Under the pieces are notes generated by a model, which ran no database searches, was not told where the DNA came from, and worked only from the letters and a program-made list of their open reading frames with translations. A stretch of DNA of 64,000 nt from Fontibacterium universale (lineage in GTDB: Bacteria; Pseudomonadota; Alphaproteobacteria; Pelagibacterales; Pelagibacteraceae): assembly GCA_965236175.1 (NCBI GenBank), contig CBDEAT010000001.1, positions 164,518 through 228,517 on the forward strand. The letters are read 5' to 3'. The translations under genes and the position numbers were made by a program. Positions 55,289 through 63,967 of this stretch are shown piece by piece. How positions within the stretch are numbered: the stretch's first letter is position 1; each line of letters starts with the position of its first letter.

Positions 55289-56248
55289 ATGATACAAAAT
55301 CAAAAAATTAAATTTGCAAGAGAAGTAATTTTTCAAGAAATCAATGCATTAAAAAAACTGTCTAAATCTTATAATGCTAATTTTATTAAAGCTATTGACC
55401 TCATCCAAAAATGCAAAGGTAAAGTAATATGTGTTGGCATGGGAAAATCAGGTCATATTATTAGAAAAATTTCCGCAACATTAAGTTCTGTAGGAATTCC
55501 ATCTATTTATCTACATCCATCAGAAGCAGCACATGGAGATCTTGGTGCTTGCAACCCGAAGCAAGATTGTTTTTTGATTATGTCTTATTCAGGGAATACT
55601 GATGAATTAAAAAGTATTTTAAATTATGCACATAAATTTAGAATGCCAATTATTGGTGTTGCCTCAAGAGAAAATTCAACCTTAATTAATGCAAGTACAA
55701 TTAAAATTGTTCTTCCAAAAGTAAAAGAGGCAGGTCTTGATCTTGTACCAACAAGCTCTACTTCAATGTTGCTTGCTTGGGGTGATAGCGTTGCAATCAC
55801 ACTAATGAAATTAAATAAATTTAGCAAAGAAAAGTTTGCTGTTTATCATCCATCGGGCGCATTAGGAAAACAACTTACGCGTGTTAAAGATATTATGATT
55901 AAAAAATCAGAGGTGCCTTTTATCAATGAAAATTTATCTGTAAAAAATGCTGTTATCCAAATTACTAAAAAAGCTTATGGCTGTGTGCTTGTTGTAAATA
56001 AATCTAAAAAAGTTACAGGAATTATAACAGATGGAGATATTAGACGTTCAATTCACAAGAAGAACTTTTTAGAAAAAACTGCAAAAGAAGTGATGACTAA
56101 AAAACCAAAAATGATTTCTGAAGATACACTGGCAGGATCTGCTCTTGATATAATGAATAAGAAAAAGATTACCTCTCTTATTGTTAAAGGCAAAAATAAT
56201 AATTACGGACTAATTCATATACATTCTCTTATTAGTTTTGGAGTTTAA
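55289..56248 (+). CDS. kdsD: Arabinose-5-phosphate isomerase
   Basis: 319 aa. SIS domain with VGMGKSGHIIRKISATLSS (~49-67), SEAAHGDLGA (~81-90) and SYSGNTDEL; then two CBS repeats from about 205 to the end (VNKSKKVTGIITDGDIRRS). It makes arabinose 5-phosphate for KDO of lipopolysaccharide. It is in an operon with lptC and lptB (1-base overlap to lptC). Confidence 0.94.
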   Translation: MIQNQKIKFAREVIFQEINALKKLSKSYNANFIKAIDLIQKCKGKVICVGMGKSGHIIRKISATLSSVGIPSIYLHPSEAAHGDLGACNPKQDCFLIMSYSGNTDELKSILNYAHKFRMPIIGVASRENSTLINASTIKIVLPKVKEAGLDLVPTSSTSMLLAWGDSVAITLMKLNKFSKEKFAVYHPSGALGKQLTRVKDIMIKKSEVPFINENLSVKNAVIQITKKAYGCVLVVNKSKKVTGIITDGDIRRSIHKKNFLEKTAKEVMTKKPKMISEDTLAGSALDIMNKKKITSLIVKGKNNNYGLIHIHSLISFGV

Positions 56249-56868
56249 TGAAACTCAACGAGATCAGAAAAAAACAGCTTAAAATTATAGGCTTAGGTCT
56301 TATAGTAATTTTTATTGTCTACTTCGTTTATCCAACTATCAATACTTTTAGATTAAAATTAACATCGAAAAATATTAAACCTACAGAAGGCGCAGAGAGC
56401 AATGTATTCGAAAATATTAGTTACATCGGCGTGGATGCAAGTGGAAAGCAATATAACGTTAGAGCAAAACTTGCGACCATTGATAAAGACAACCAAGATC
56501 TTATAAGTTTAAAAGAAGTAGATAGTGATTTTTTATTAAAAGATGGAAGCATTATAAAAATTATAAGCAAAACAGGTTTGTTTAACAAAACAACAAATGA
56601 TATTTTGTATGAACAAAATGTTAAAATAACTCAGAAAGATGGAGTGGTAACTGCTAACCGAGCTGAGTATCTTGTAAAATCAAATAATATATTTGTAAGT
56701 GGTAATGTAATTGCAGATTTTGTTGAGACTGACGCAAAAACTAAAAAGCGACGTACTAGTCAAATTAAAGCGGATAAGGTAATAATTGATACCTTCAAAA
56801 AAACTGTTGAAGTTGTAATGGAAGAAAAAGGTAAACAGGTCACCGGAACATTAAGTAATGAAAGATAA
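56248..56868 (+). CDS. lptC: LPS export protein LptC
   Basis: 206 aa. One N-terminal membrane helix (LKIIGLGLIVIFIVYFVYP, ~11-29), then a periplasmic beta-jellyroll region (ISYIGVDASGKQYNVRAKLA and repeats of the YNVRA type). LptC links the LptBFG transporter to the periplasmic bridge. lptB overlaps its 3' end by 11 bases; the usual lptA in between is absent. The function call relies on position and the single-helix/jellyroll design. Confidence 0.83.
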   Translation: MKLNEIRKKQLKIIGLGLIVIFIVYFVYPTINTFRLKLTSKNIKPTEGAESNVFENISYIGVDASGKQYNVRAKLATIDKDNQDLISLKEVDSDFLLKDGSIIKIISKTGLFNKTTNDILYEQNVKITQKDGVVTANRAEYLVKSNNIFVSGNVIADFVETDAKTKKRRTSQIKADKVIIDTFKKTVEVVMEEKGKQVTGTLSNER

Positions 56869-57901
56869 AGATCAAAAATTTACAGTCATATCTAACAAAA
56901 AAGTAATTAAAAGATTTGCTGCTGTTGCCGATTCTAATAATTCAGTTACGTCAGAAAAAATTGATGAACCAACAAAAGAAATTCAAGAAGAAAAACCTCT
57001 TATTCTTTCTAAAAGTAACCTTGTAAAAGAAGAAAATACAATTGTAGAAAACCAAACAACAATTAAAGAAGCAGTAGAAGAAAAAATTACTGAGCCTAGT
57101 GTTGTTAAAAAAATTAATAAAAAATTAAGCAATAATATTTTTAAACTTATTTCGGATGATTATTACTATAATAGAGAACCATCAACACTTGAAATTAGTC
57201 ATTTAACAAAAATAATTAAAAAAAGAGTTATTCTTAAAGACGTAAGCGTAACAGTAAATCCCCAAGAAATTGTTGCCTTACTTGGTCCAAATGGCGCTGG
57301 TAAGACAACTATGTTTTCTATAGTGCTTGGAATTTTAAATCCAACGCAAGGCAAAGTCATTTTCAATAATAAAGTAATAAATGAACTTCCAATTCATATG
57401 CGTGCAAAAGAAGGGATTAGCTACCTTCCACAATCAAGATCAATCTTTAGAGGATTAACTGTTGAGGAAAATATTAGAGCGGTTGCAGAAGTTGCAATCA
57501 AAGATCAAGAAAAAGAAGATGAGTTAGTTGAGCATTTATTAAATGAATTTAAAATTGCTCATCTTCGAACAGCTTCAGCACTGAGTCTATCTGGTGGGGA
57601 AGCAAGAAGAGTTGAGATCGCAAGATGCTTAACAACATCTCCTAAAGTATTATTATTAGATGAACCATTTGCAGCTTTAGATCCTATTGCAATCATTGAA
57701 CTTAAAGAAATGCTTAGACACCTAAAAGACAAAGGTATTAGCATTTTCATTACCGATCATAACGTTAAGGAAACTCTTGATATTGTAGATAGAGCTTACA
57801 TTATTAATAGTGGAGAGTTAATTGCTGAAGGATCTCCACAAGAAATTGTTGAAAATAAAAAAGCAAGACAGCTTTACTTAGGATCTCAATTTAGAATTTA
57901 A
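56858..57901 (+). CDS. lptB: LPS export ABC transporter ATPase LptB with N-terminal extension
   Basis: 347 aa. Residues ~110-347 are a standard LptB ATPase: Walker A GPNGAGKT (143-150), Q-loop LPQSRSIFRGLT, signature LSGGEARRVEIAR and Walker B VLLLDEPFAALDP, then the H-loop TDHNV. The first ~105 residues are an extra Glu/Lys/Val-rich, probably disordered stretch ending NIFKLISDDYYYNREPS. LptB powers LPS extraction from the inner membrane. The extension makes it about 100 aa longer than usual. Confidence 0.93.
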   Translation: MKDKDQKFTVISNKKVIKRFAAVADSNNSVTSEKIDEPTKEIQEEKPLILSKSNLVKEENTIVENQTTIKEAVEEKITEPSVVKKINKKLSNNIFKLISDDYYYNREPSTLEISHLTKIIKKRVILKDVSVTVNPQEIVALLGPNGAGKTTMFSIVLGILNPTQGKVIFNNKVINELPIHMRAKEGISYLPQSRSIFRGLTVEENIRAVAEVAIKDQEKEDELVEHLLNEFKIAHLRTASALSLSGGEARRVEIARCLTTSPKVLLLDEPFAALDPIAIIELKEMLRHLKDKGISIFITDHNVKETLDIVDRAYIINSGELIAEGSPQEIVENKKARQLYLGSQFRI

Positions 57902-58132
57902 TTATTGTCTATCAATAATTCTGCTTAAAACAAATCTTGCTAATTTTCCCATAAAGAATGCGGGAATTAACGCGATAAAAAAAGCTGGTATCCAAGCTCT
58001 AATCCAGATTAAAAAAAAATGATCTACAAACCCTATATTCATTAATGAAATAATAAACGACATCATTAGACTCATCCCGAACGCCATAATGATAGTAAAA
58101 ATATATGGCTCAAATTTCTTGTTTAATCTCAT
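57902..58132 (-). CDS. DUF2798 small membrane protein
   Basis: 76 aa with two membrane helices (IFTIIMAFGMSLMMSFIISL, ~11-30, and AWIPAFFIALIPAFFMGKL, ~46-64). The pattern of the DUF2798 family (helix, short loop with NxG, WxxAW, second helix) is visible. Function unknown. It ends base-to-base with lptB (TAATTA) and diverges from the small ArfA-like gene over 58 bases, where a TATAAT lies at 58172-58177. Confidence 0.75.
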   Translation of the reverse strand: MRLNKKFEPYIFTIIMAFGMSLMMSFIISLMNIGFVDHFFLIWIRAWIPAFFIALIPAFFMGKLARFVLSRIIDRQ

Positions 58133-58190
58133 TATAATTAATAGTTAAAATTAATTTAATAAAGAATCTGCTATAATTGTCAAATTCATT

Positions 58191-58301
58191 ATGAAAAGAA
58201 ATCCTGTAGCTAAAGCTCTTCGAACACCAAAATTTAAAAAAAGAATTATTAAAGATAAAAAAAAATATAATAGAAAAAAAATTAAAAAACTTTTTAAATA
58301 A
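58191..58301 (+). CDS. Small basic protein, ArfA-like pattern
   Basis: ATG at 58191 to TAA at 58301: 36 aa, MKRNPVAKALRTPKFKKRII followed by KDKKKYNRKKIKKLFK. The pattern N-P-x-A-x-x-L-x-x-P-x-F-K-x-R-I-x-K-D-K-K resembles the core of the ribosome-rescue factor ArfA ([21 protein letters not shown] in E. coli). The likeness is only by eye and the protein is short. If right, it would help release stalled ribosomes. A 3-base gap separates it from the convergent nuclease gene. Confidence 0.5.
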   Translation: MKRNPVAKALRTPKFKKRIIKDKKKYNRKKIKKLFK

Positions 58302-58304
58302 AAT

Positions 58305-58775
58305 TTACTTATTACGCAAAGATTTTCTATACTCAGAGGGTATTTGAAAAGTCATTGACCAAATACCAAGTTTATTTTCTTTTGCATATTTTTCATCTTC
58401 AATAAAATCTTTAGAATATTGAGTATATGCAACCGCATAACCTTCTCGAACCATAAATTTAGATAAACTTTCTTTTCCGATAAAACATTCTGCAACTAAT
58501 CTTTGGTATCGATCCTTATCTTTTACAACACATTCAGGAATTTTATCTCCAATTTTGTTTTTAAGAACATTTTTTGCAATAACTCCACATTTAATTTTTA
58601 TATTATCTTTTTCACAAATTTGTTTTGTTTCTGGAGCATCAATTCCAAAAAAACGATACTTGAATTTTCCTATATGAATAGTATCTCCATCAATTACTTG
58701 GATATTTTTTTCATCTGCAAGAGAAATGATTGATAAAAAAAAAGTAAATATTAAAAAATAAATAATTTTTTTCAT
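58305..58775 (-). CDS. Secreted thermonuclease-family (SNase-like) protein
   Basis: 156 aa with a signal peptide (IIYFLIFTFFLSIISLA, ~3-19). SNase-fold motifs: VIDGDTIHIGKFKYRFFGID (~27-46), APETKQIC, and RYQRLVAECFI (~94-104). Located probably in the periplasm, it may degrade DNA or RNA as a phosphate or nucleoside source. It follows prpD-like by 10 bases on the same strand; the two are not obviously related. Confidence 0.86.
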   Translation of the reverse strand: MKKIIYFLIFTFFLSIISLADEKNIQVIDGDTIHIGKFKYRFFGIDAPETKQICEKDNIKIKCGVIAKNVLKNKIGDKIPECVVKDKDRYQRLVAECFIGKESLSKFMVREGYAVAYTQYSKDFIEDEKYAKENKLGIWSMTFQIPSEYRKSLRNK

Positions 58776-58785
58776 AAAAAACTAT

Positions 58786-60291
58786 TTAAAAAATTGCTAT
58801 TTTTTTTCGTTGAATATTTTGAATTTTTTCAAGAACTTCAATATTTAATTGATCTAGCTGTTTGCTCTTAAGATCTCTTAAATTTTGCACAACTTCTAAA
58901 AATCTTTCTGACTCGGATCTTGTAATAATATCTTTGGTTAAAGTTATAAATTTTTCCACGTAATTTTTTCTCTCAAAAGGACGTTTGCCCCAAGGATTAG
59001 CATCAGCAATTCCCAATTCATCCTCAATCTTAGTACCATCTTTCATTTTAATAACAATCCTACCTCCAAAACATTTTTTCTTTGGATCTTTGTCGTGATA
59101 TTTTTTAGTCCACTCTTTGTCTTCAAAAGTTTTAATCTTTTTCCAAAGTGCCACTGTACTTTCTTTTTTTGCTCTTTCTGGTTTATAAGAATCTTCATGA
59201 TGCCACTTACCATCTTCTAGAGCGACAGCAAAAATATACATAATAGAATGATCTAATGTTTCTCTACTTGCGTTTGGATCCATTTTTTGAGGATCGTTTG
59301 CCCCTGTTCCAATTACATAATGAGTATGATGAGAAGTATGAATTTCAATACTATCTATTTTAGAAAAATCTTTAATTTTTGTTCTCATGTCACGGGCCAA
59401 ATCTATTAAAGCTTGTGCTTGATACTCTGCAGAGTGTTCTTTGGTATATGTTTCAAGAATTACTTTTTTTGACTCACCTTTTTCTGGCAAAGGAACCATA
59501 TATTCAGCGTCTGGTCCTGATAAAATTCTAGCTATTACGCTATCTTCTCCTTCATAAATTGGATTTGGAGCTCTCTCTCCTCTCATGCAACGATCAACTG
59601 CTTCAATTGCAAGTTTTCCAGCATGAGCAGGAGCAAATGCTTTCCAGCTAGAAATATCTCCTTTTCTAGATTGTCTTGTTGAAATTGTTGTGTGTAAAGC
59701 TTGTTGAACGGATTGATAAATAGTTTCAGTATCTAATTTTAAAAGAGATCCTAATCCTGCAGCAACGCTAGGTCCTAAATGTGCGATGTGATCAATTTTA
59801 TGTTCATGAAGACAAATTCCTTTAACTAAATTAACCTGAATCTCATAACCAGTTAAAATTCCTTTAATTAAATCTAAACCATTTGAATCTTTTTGTTGTG
59901 CTACAGCTAAAATGGGAGGAATATTATCTCCAGGATGACTATAGTCAGCTGCTAAAAAAGTATCATGAAAATCTAATTCACGAACTGCCGTACCATTTGC
60001 CCACGCAGCCCATTCACAATCAAATTTTTTAGATGAATCAATTCCAAAAACTGTTGCCCCATTTGCTCTTGGATGTGCTAATGCCATTTCTCTAGCAGTG
60101 GTAACTGGTTGCCTTGAAAAAGATGCAATAGCAACAGACGCATTATCAATAATTCTATTAATCACCATATCAGCTGCTTTTTCATCTATGGGTGAATTGT
60201 CACTTGCAACTTTAGCAATTCTATAAGCAAGCTGATCTTCTTTTGGTAAATTTACTTTTGATGGATAAACTTTAACTTTAAATTCTTTCAA
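58786..60291 (-). CDS. prpD: MmgE/PrpD family protein, probable 2-methylcitrate dehydratase
   Basis: 501 aa. PrpD-type motifs: FSRQPVTTAREMALAHPR (~59-76), CEWAAWANGTAVRELDFHDT (~91-110), SHPGDNIPPILAVAQ and KGDISSWKAFAPAHAGK. It dehydrates 2-methylcitrate in propionate breakdown; other MmgE/PrpD members use different substrates. The rest of the pathway (prpB, prpC) is not in the window, so the role is by homology. Confidence 0.85.
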   Translation of the reverse strand: MKEFKVKVYPSKVNLPKEDQLAYRIAKVASDNSPIDEKAADMVINRIIDNASVAIASFSRQPVTTAREMALAHPRANGATVFGIDSSKKFDCEWAAWANGTAVRELDFHDTFLAADYSHPGDNIPPILAVAQQKDSNGLDLIKGILTGYEIQVNLVKGICLHEHKIDHIAHLGPSVAAGLGSLLKLDTETIYQSVQQALHTTISTRQSRKGDISSWKAFAPAHAGKLAIEAVDRCMRGERAPNPIYEGEDSVIARILSGPDAEYMVPLPEKGESKKVILETYTKEHSAEYQAQALIDLARDMRTKIKDFSKIDSIEIHTSHHTHYVIGTGANDPQKMDPNASRETLDHSIMYIFAVALEDGKWHHEDSYKPERAKKESTVALWKKIKTFEDKEWTKKYHDKDPKKKCFGGRIVIKMKDGTKIEDELGIADANPWGKRPFERKNYVEKFITLTKDIITRSESERFLEVVQNLRDLKSKQLDQLNIEVLEKIQNIQRKKIAIF

Positions 60292-60333
60292 GATAATTTC
60301 TTATAATATTCAAAATATAAAATAACAATATTT

Positions 60334-60762
60334 TTAATTAACTCTCTTTATAGTTAAAATTTTATCTCCCACTTTTATATTGTTTTGTTCAAACCAACCT
60401 TGATTAACTTCAAGTGCAAGTACTATAGGTTGTCCGGAACAATGTTCTGTTAAAGATAAAGGCTGCATATCTGTTATTCTCACTATTGTGTTTGTCTTGC
60501 TAATAAAAGCAATCGATAAAGGTATTTGTGTATCCTTCATCCAAAAACATGGACTAGAACCTTCTTCAAAAATAAATAACATGCCACTATCTTTTGCTAA
60601 AGCTGGACGATTCATTAAACCTTCACTTTGCTCCTCATCCGTCTCAGCTATTTCGGCAATTAATTTTTTAGTCCCAATTTCAATTTGAACTTTTGAAAGT
60701 TGAGCAAAAGAACTATTAGCTAATAACAAAGTGAGGATTATTATTTTTATAATTTGTTTCAT
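60334..60762 (-). CDS. DUF192 family exported protein
   Basis: 142 aa with a signal peptide (IIKIIILTLLLANSSFA, ~4-20). The DUF192 body is seen in QSEGLMNRPALAKDSGMLFIF and PCFWMKDTQIPLSIAFI (in parts), and ALEVNQGWFEQNNIKVGD. The family's function is not settled; it is found in the periplasm or as a lipoprotein-like exported protein. It overlaps the MazG-like gene by one base. Confidence 0.86.
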   Translation of the reverse strand: MKQIIKIIILTLLLANSSFAQLSKVQIEIGTKKLIAEIAETDEEQSEGLMNRPALAKDSGMLFIFEEGSSPCFWMKDTQIPLSIAFISKTNTIVRITDMQPLSLTEHCSGQPIVLALEVNQGWFEQNNIKVGDKILTIKRVN

Positions 60763-61088
60763 TATCTTTTTTGACTGTTGCCTTTTGATAAAGACACCGG
60801 ATATTTTATAACATTTTTCTTTAATTTCGCGTAAAAACTTTTCTCAATATCAATGTTCATTTTTTGAGAAATTCTTAATAAATAAAAGAATATATCAGCT
60901 ATCTCATCTGCTACTTTTTCCTTTTCTACTTTTTTTAAATCACTTTCTTTTAACCACTGAAAGATCTCTACAAGCTCTGAAGCTTCCACTGATAAAGCCA
61001 TAGATAGATTTTTAGGCGAATGAAACTGATCCCAGTCTCTTTCTTTAACGAAGTTTTTAATTTTTTGATTAATTTTCTTTAAATCCAT
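60762..61088 (-). CDS. MazG-like nucleotide pyrophosphohydrolase
   Basis: 108 aa. All-alpha NTP pyrophosphatase motifs: SVEASELVEIFQW (~33-45, EExxE-type metal ligands) and VADEIADIFFYLLRI (~58-72, ExxD). This is the RS21-C6/dCTPase-like group, which removes non-standard or surplus dNTPs. It diverges from the HIT gene by 27 bases and overlaps the DUF192 gene. Confidence 0.85.
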   Translation of the reverse strand: MDLKKINQKIKNFVKERDWDQFHSPKNLSMALSVEASELVEIFQWLKESDLKKVEKEKVADEIADIFFYLLRISQKMNIDIEKSFYAKLKKNVIKYPVSLSKGNSQKR

Positions 61089-61115
61089 AACAAAATAGTT
61101 ATTTAATTTAATTAC

Positions 61116-61511
61116 ATGTTTAAATTACACAAAAAATTACTCAAAACTACACATTCTGTAGCTGATCTAAAGTTATGTACTGCGCGATTGATGGATAATG
61201 CTAAATTTCCTTGGCTCATTCTTATTCCAAAAAGAAAAAATATTAGACAAATACTGGACTTAAATAAAAAAGATCAAATAAAACTTATGGAAGAAATTGA
61301 TTATTGCAGCAGAGTTATGAAAAAAACTTTTAAGGCTTTTAATTTAAATGTAGAGAAAATTGGAAACATCATTCCGCAATTACATATTCATATTATTGCA
61401 AGAAATAAAAAAGATAGCTCATGGCCTCTTTCGGTTTGGGTTGTTAAAGGAAGGCCTTATAAAAAATCACACTTAACTGAAACTATAAAAAAGATACAAA
61501 AACTTATTTAA
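61116..61511 (+). CDS. HIT-domain protein
   Basis: 131 aa. NIIPQLHIHIIARNKKDSSWP (~86-106) carries the HIT motif, here H-I-H-I-I. The third histidine is absent, as in the alphaproteobacterial sub-family with HVHVIAR. HIT proteins are nucleotide hydrolases or transferases; the substrate is unknown. rlmJ starts 1 base after its stop. Confidence 0.86.
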   Translation: MFKLHKKLLKTTHSVADLKLCTARLMDNAKFPWLILIPKRKNIRQILDLNKKDQIKLMEEIDYCSRVMKKTFKAFNLNVEKIGNIIPQLHIHIIARNKKDSSWPLSVWVVKGRPYKKSHLTETIKKIQKLI

Positions 61512-61512
61512 T

Positions 61513-62349
61513 ATGTTGAGCTACAGGCACGGATATCACGCTGGAAATTCAGCTGATGTGTTAAAACATTTTATACTTCTTTATGTTTTAGATTATGTAA
61601 AAAAAAAAGATAAAAATTTTATTTTTATTGACTCTCATGCAGGTGGAGGAAAATATTCTATCTCTGATCCCTACATGCAAAAAAATAAAGAATATCTCCA
61701 AGGTATCGAAAAAATATTTAAAATAAATAATGATGATATTTTTTTAAAAAGTTATTTAGACTTAATAAAATCGATAAACTCTAATTCTGATCTTAAAATA
61801 TATCCTGGCTCATGCTATCTTGCGTCTAAATCTTTAAGAATAGATGATAAGCTTCATTTTCTTGAATTACATCCTACAGAGTTTTTAAATCTTAAAAAAA
61901 ACTTTGAAAACGATTCAAGAATAATTATTGAAAACGAAGATAGTTACAAAAGACTTAATAAATTATTACCACCTAAAGAAAAACGTGCAGTTATACTAAT
62001 TGACCCATCTTATGAGCTGAAAGATGAATATGAAAAAGTATCAAAGATGTTATCAGATTGTTATAAAAAATTTCCTCTTGGGGTTTATATTGTTTGGTAT
62101 CCAGTATTAAGTAATAAAAAATCTGAATCATTTATTTTAAATATTTTAAAAGAAAATTACAAAAATTTATCCCATATAGAAATGATTACGGACAACTCTA
62201 ATGATGGAATGCATGGTAGCGGTTTATTTGTGATTAATTCTCCTTGGTCTATAGAAAAAGATATTAAAAAAAGTTTAGAGACTATTTTTGATTGTTTAAA
62301 AAAATCTAACGAACTTTCTAAATTGCTATTTAAAAGCAATATTAATTAA
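61513..62349 (+). CDS. rlmJ: 23S rRNA (adenine2030-N6)-methyltransferase
   Basis: 278 aa. MLSYRHGYHAGNSADVLKHF is the hallmark RlmJ N-terminus; FIDSHAGGGKYSI follows. The catalytic motif reads IDPSYE (~160) where E. coli has DPPYE. It methylates N6 of A2030 in 23S rRNA. It is in tandem with the HIT gene and shares its stop TTAA with convergent mgtE. Confidence 0.93.
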   Translation: MLSYRHGYHAGNSADVLKHFILLYVLDYVKKKDKNFIFIDSHAGGGKYSISDPYMQKNKEYLQGIEKIFKINNDDIFLKSYLDLIKSINSNSDLKIYPGSCYLASKSLRIDDKLHFLELHPTEFLNLKKNFENDSRIIIENEDSYKRLNKLLPPKEKRAVILIDPSYELKDEYEKVSKMLSDCYKKFPLGVYIVWYPVLSNKKSESFILNILKENYKNLSHIEMITDNSNDGMHGSGLFVINSPWSIEKDIKKSLETIFDCLKKSNELSKLLFKSNIN

Positions 62350-63725
62350 ACAAATAAACTTGCTATTCCAAGAAATGCAAAAAAACCAATAACATCTGTA
62401 ACAGTTGTTACAAAAACAGTTGCTGAAACCGCAGGATCTATTTTCATTTTGTTTAATGTTACTGGAATGGCGATTCCAGCTAAACCCGCTACTGTTAAAT
62501 TTACAATCATGGCAGCACCAATAAGTATGGCTATTTTTAAATCATGAAACCAGAAATAAACAAAAACCCCTGTAATTGCTGCAAATACTAGTCCATTTAA
62601 TAAACCAGTTACAACTTCTCTATTAATAATTTTCATTACATTTTTTGCATTCAATTGTTGTGAAGCAATTAATTGAATTGTTACTGTTAATGTTTGTGTT
62701 GCAGCATTTCCACCCATCGATGCAACAATTGGCATAAGTACAGCAAGAGCAATAACTTTTTGAATTGTGTTTTCAAAAATTCCAATAACAAATGAAGCTA
62801 AAACCGCAGTAATTAAATTAATAAACAACCATAAAAATCTATTTTTAGATGTCTCTACAGGATTATCGCTTATATCTTCTGCAGCTCCAATACCTCCTAA
62901 TCTTAGAGCATCTTCAACCGCTTCTTCTTTAACAATTGTTACAACGTCATCTCCTGTGATGACGCCGATTAATTTTTGTTCTTTATCAACAACACCAGCT
63001 GAAACTAAATTATATTGAGTAAAAATATTACCAACTCTTTCTTTATCAAGATCTGCTGGAATAAAAGTTTTATTTTCTGCTACTAAATCTTTTACTTTTA
63101 TATTTGGATCTGATCTTAAAATATTTGAAATAGATGCATTGCCAATCGGCTTTCTATCTTTATCTACAACAAAGATTTCTAAAAACTGCTCTGGTAAATC
63201 TGTTGAATCTCTTAAAAAATCCATAGTCTGACCAACAGTCCAGTCTAAATCAATAGTTACAAATTCTCTCTGCATAATTCTTGCAGCTGAGTCTTTTGGA
63301 TATTTTAATCCTAATCTAAAAAAATTTTGATCTTTTTGAGGAAGATTATTTAAAATTTGATTTTGAAATTCTTCAGGGACATTTTCTATAATTTGAAAAG
63401 CATCATCTGACTCTAATTCTTTTATAATTGAAGAAATTGTATCTGGGGAAAGCTGTTCTAATATTTCTTTTTGTAAAATATCAGATAATCCTAATACGAC
63501 CTCAGGGTTTAAATCTGCAGATTTGTGACTAAATAATTTTATCTGAACTTCATTAGGTAATGTTTTAACTAAATCGGCAACGTCTGCTGGATGATATCTG
63601 TCTAATAATTCACGAATAAAATTAAAATTATTCTGTTTAACGTTTTCAATTAAAGAATTAATTTGTTCTTCGGTAAAGATATGCCCTGTTCTAACTTTAG
63701 AAGTTTGATTAGCTTCTTGGGGCAT
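62346..63725 (-). CDS. mgtE: Magnesium transporter MgtE
   Basis: 459 aa. Cytoplasmic N-domain (~20-140; ELLDRYHPADVADLVKTLP), two CBS domains (~145-265; GVITGDDVVTIVKEE), a connecting helix, and five membrane helices (~295-459) including PIVASMGGNAATQTLTVT (in parts) with the pore-lining Gly-Gly-Asn. The CBS and N-domains gate Mg2+ uptake. A small basic gene lies on the same strand upstream. Confidence 0.95.
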   Translation of the reverse strand: MPQEANQTSKVRTGHIFTEEQINSLIENVKQNNFNFIRELLDRYHPADVADLVKTLPNEVQIKLFSHKSADLNPEVVLGLSDILQKEILEQLSPDTISSIIKELESDDAFQIIENVPEEFQNQILNNLPQKDQNFFRLGLKYPKDSAARIMQREFVTIDLDWTVGQTMDFLRDSTDLPEQFLEIFVVDKDRKPIGNASISNILRSDPNIKVKDLVAENKTFIPADLDKERVGNIFTQYNLVSAGVVDKEQKLIGVITGDDVVTIVKEEAVEDALRLGGIGAAEDISDNPVETSKNRFLWLFINLITAVLASFVIGIFENTIQKVIALAVLMPIVASMGGNAATQTLTVTIQLIASQQLNAKNVMKIINREVVTGLLNGLVFAAITGVFVYFWFHDLKIAILIGAAMIVNLTVAGLAGIAIPVTLNKMKIDPAVSATVFVTTVTDVIGFFAFLGIASLFV

Positions 63726-63796
63726 GAAAATCTCACATATAGGTTCAGCTACTACCTATAACGAATTTGATTAAAAAAAAAGCCTAATTTTAAAAC

Positions 63797-63883
63797 TTAG
63801 TACTGTTTTTTTGATCTAGATTCTTTTGGAGCTGTGCTCTTTGCTTTTTTTTTTTCTTTTCTTGTATCGCGACTTTTAGCCAT
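63797..63883 (-). CDS. Small basic protein (28 aa)
   Basis: ATG at 63883 to TAA at 63797: MAKSRDTRKEKKKAKSTAPK then ESRSKKQY. It has no hydrophobic part. The 'MAKSRD' start with a Lys-rich tail is a pattern I have met in small alphaproteobacterial proteins of unknown function. An 11-base A-run encodes the lysines, so it is prone to frameshift. It lies upstream of mgtE. Confidence 0.45.
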   Translation of the reverse strand: MAKSRDTRKEKKKAKSTAPKESRSKKQY

Positions 63884-63967
63884 AATAAAAATAAACTACA
63901 TTAAATATTAATTAATTCTATTGAATTAATTTTCGACACCGATATAGCAATACAGGCTCAATTGTGG

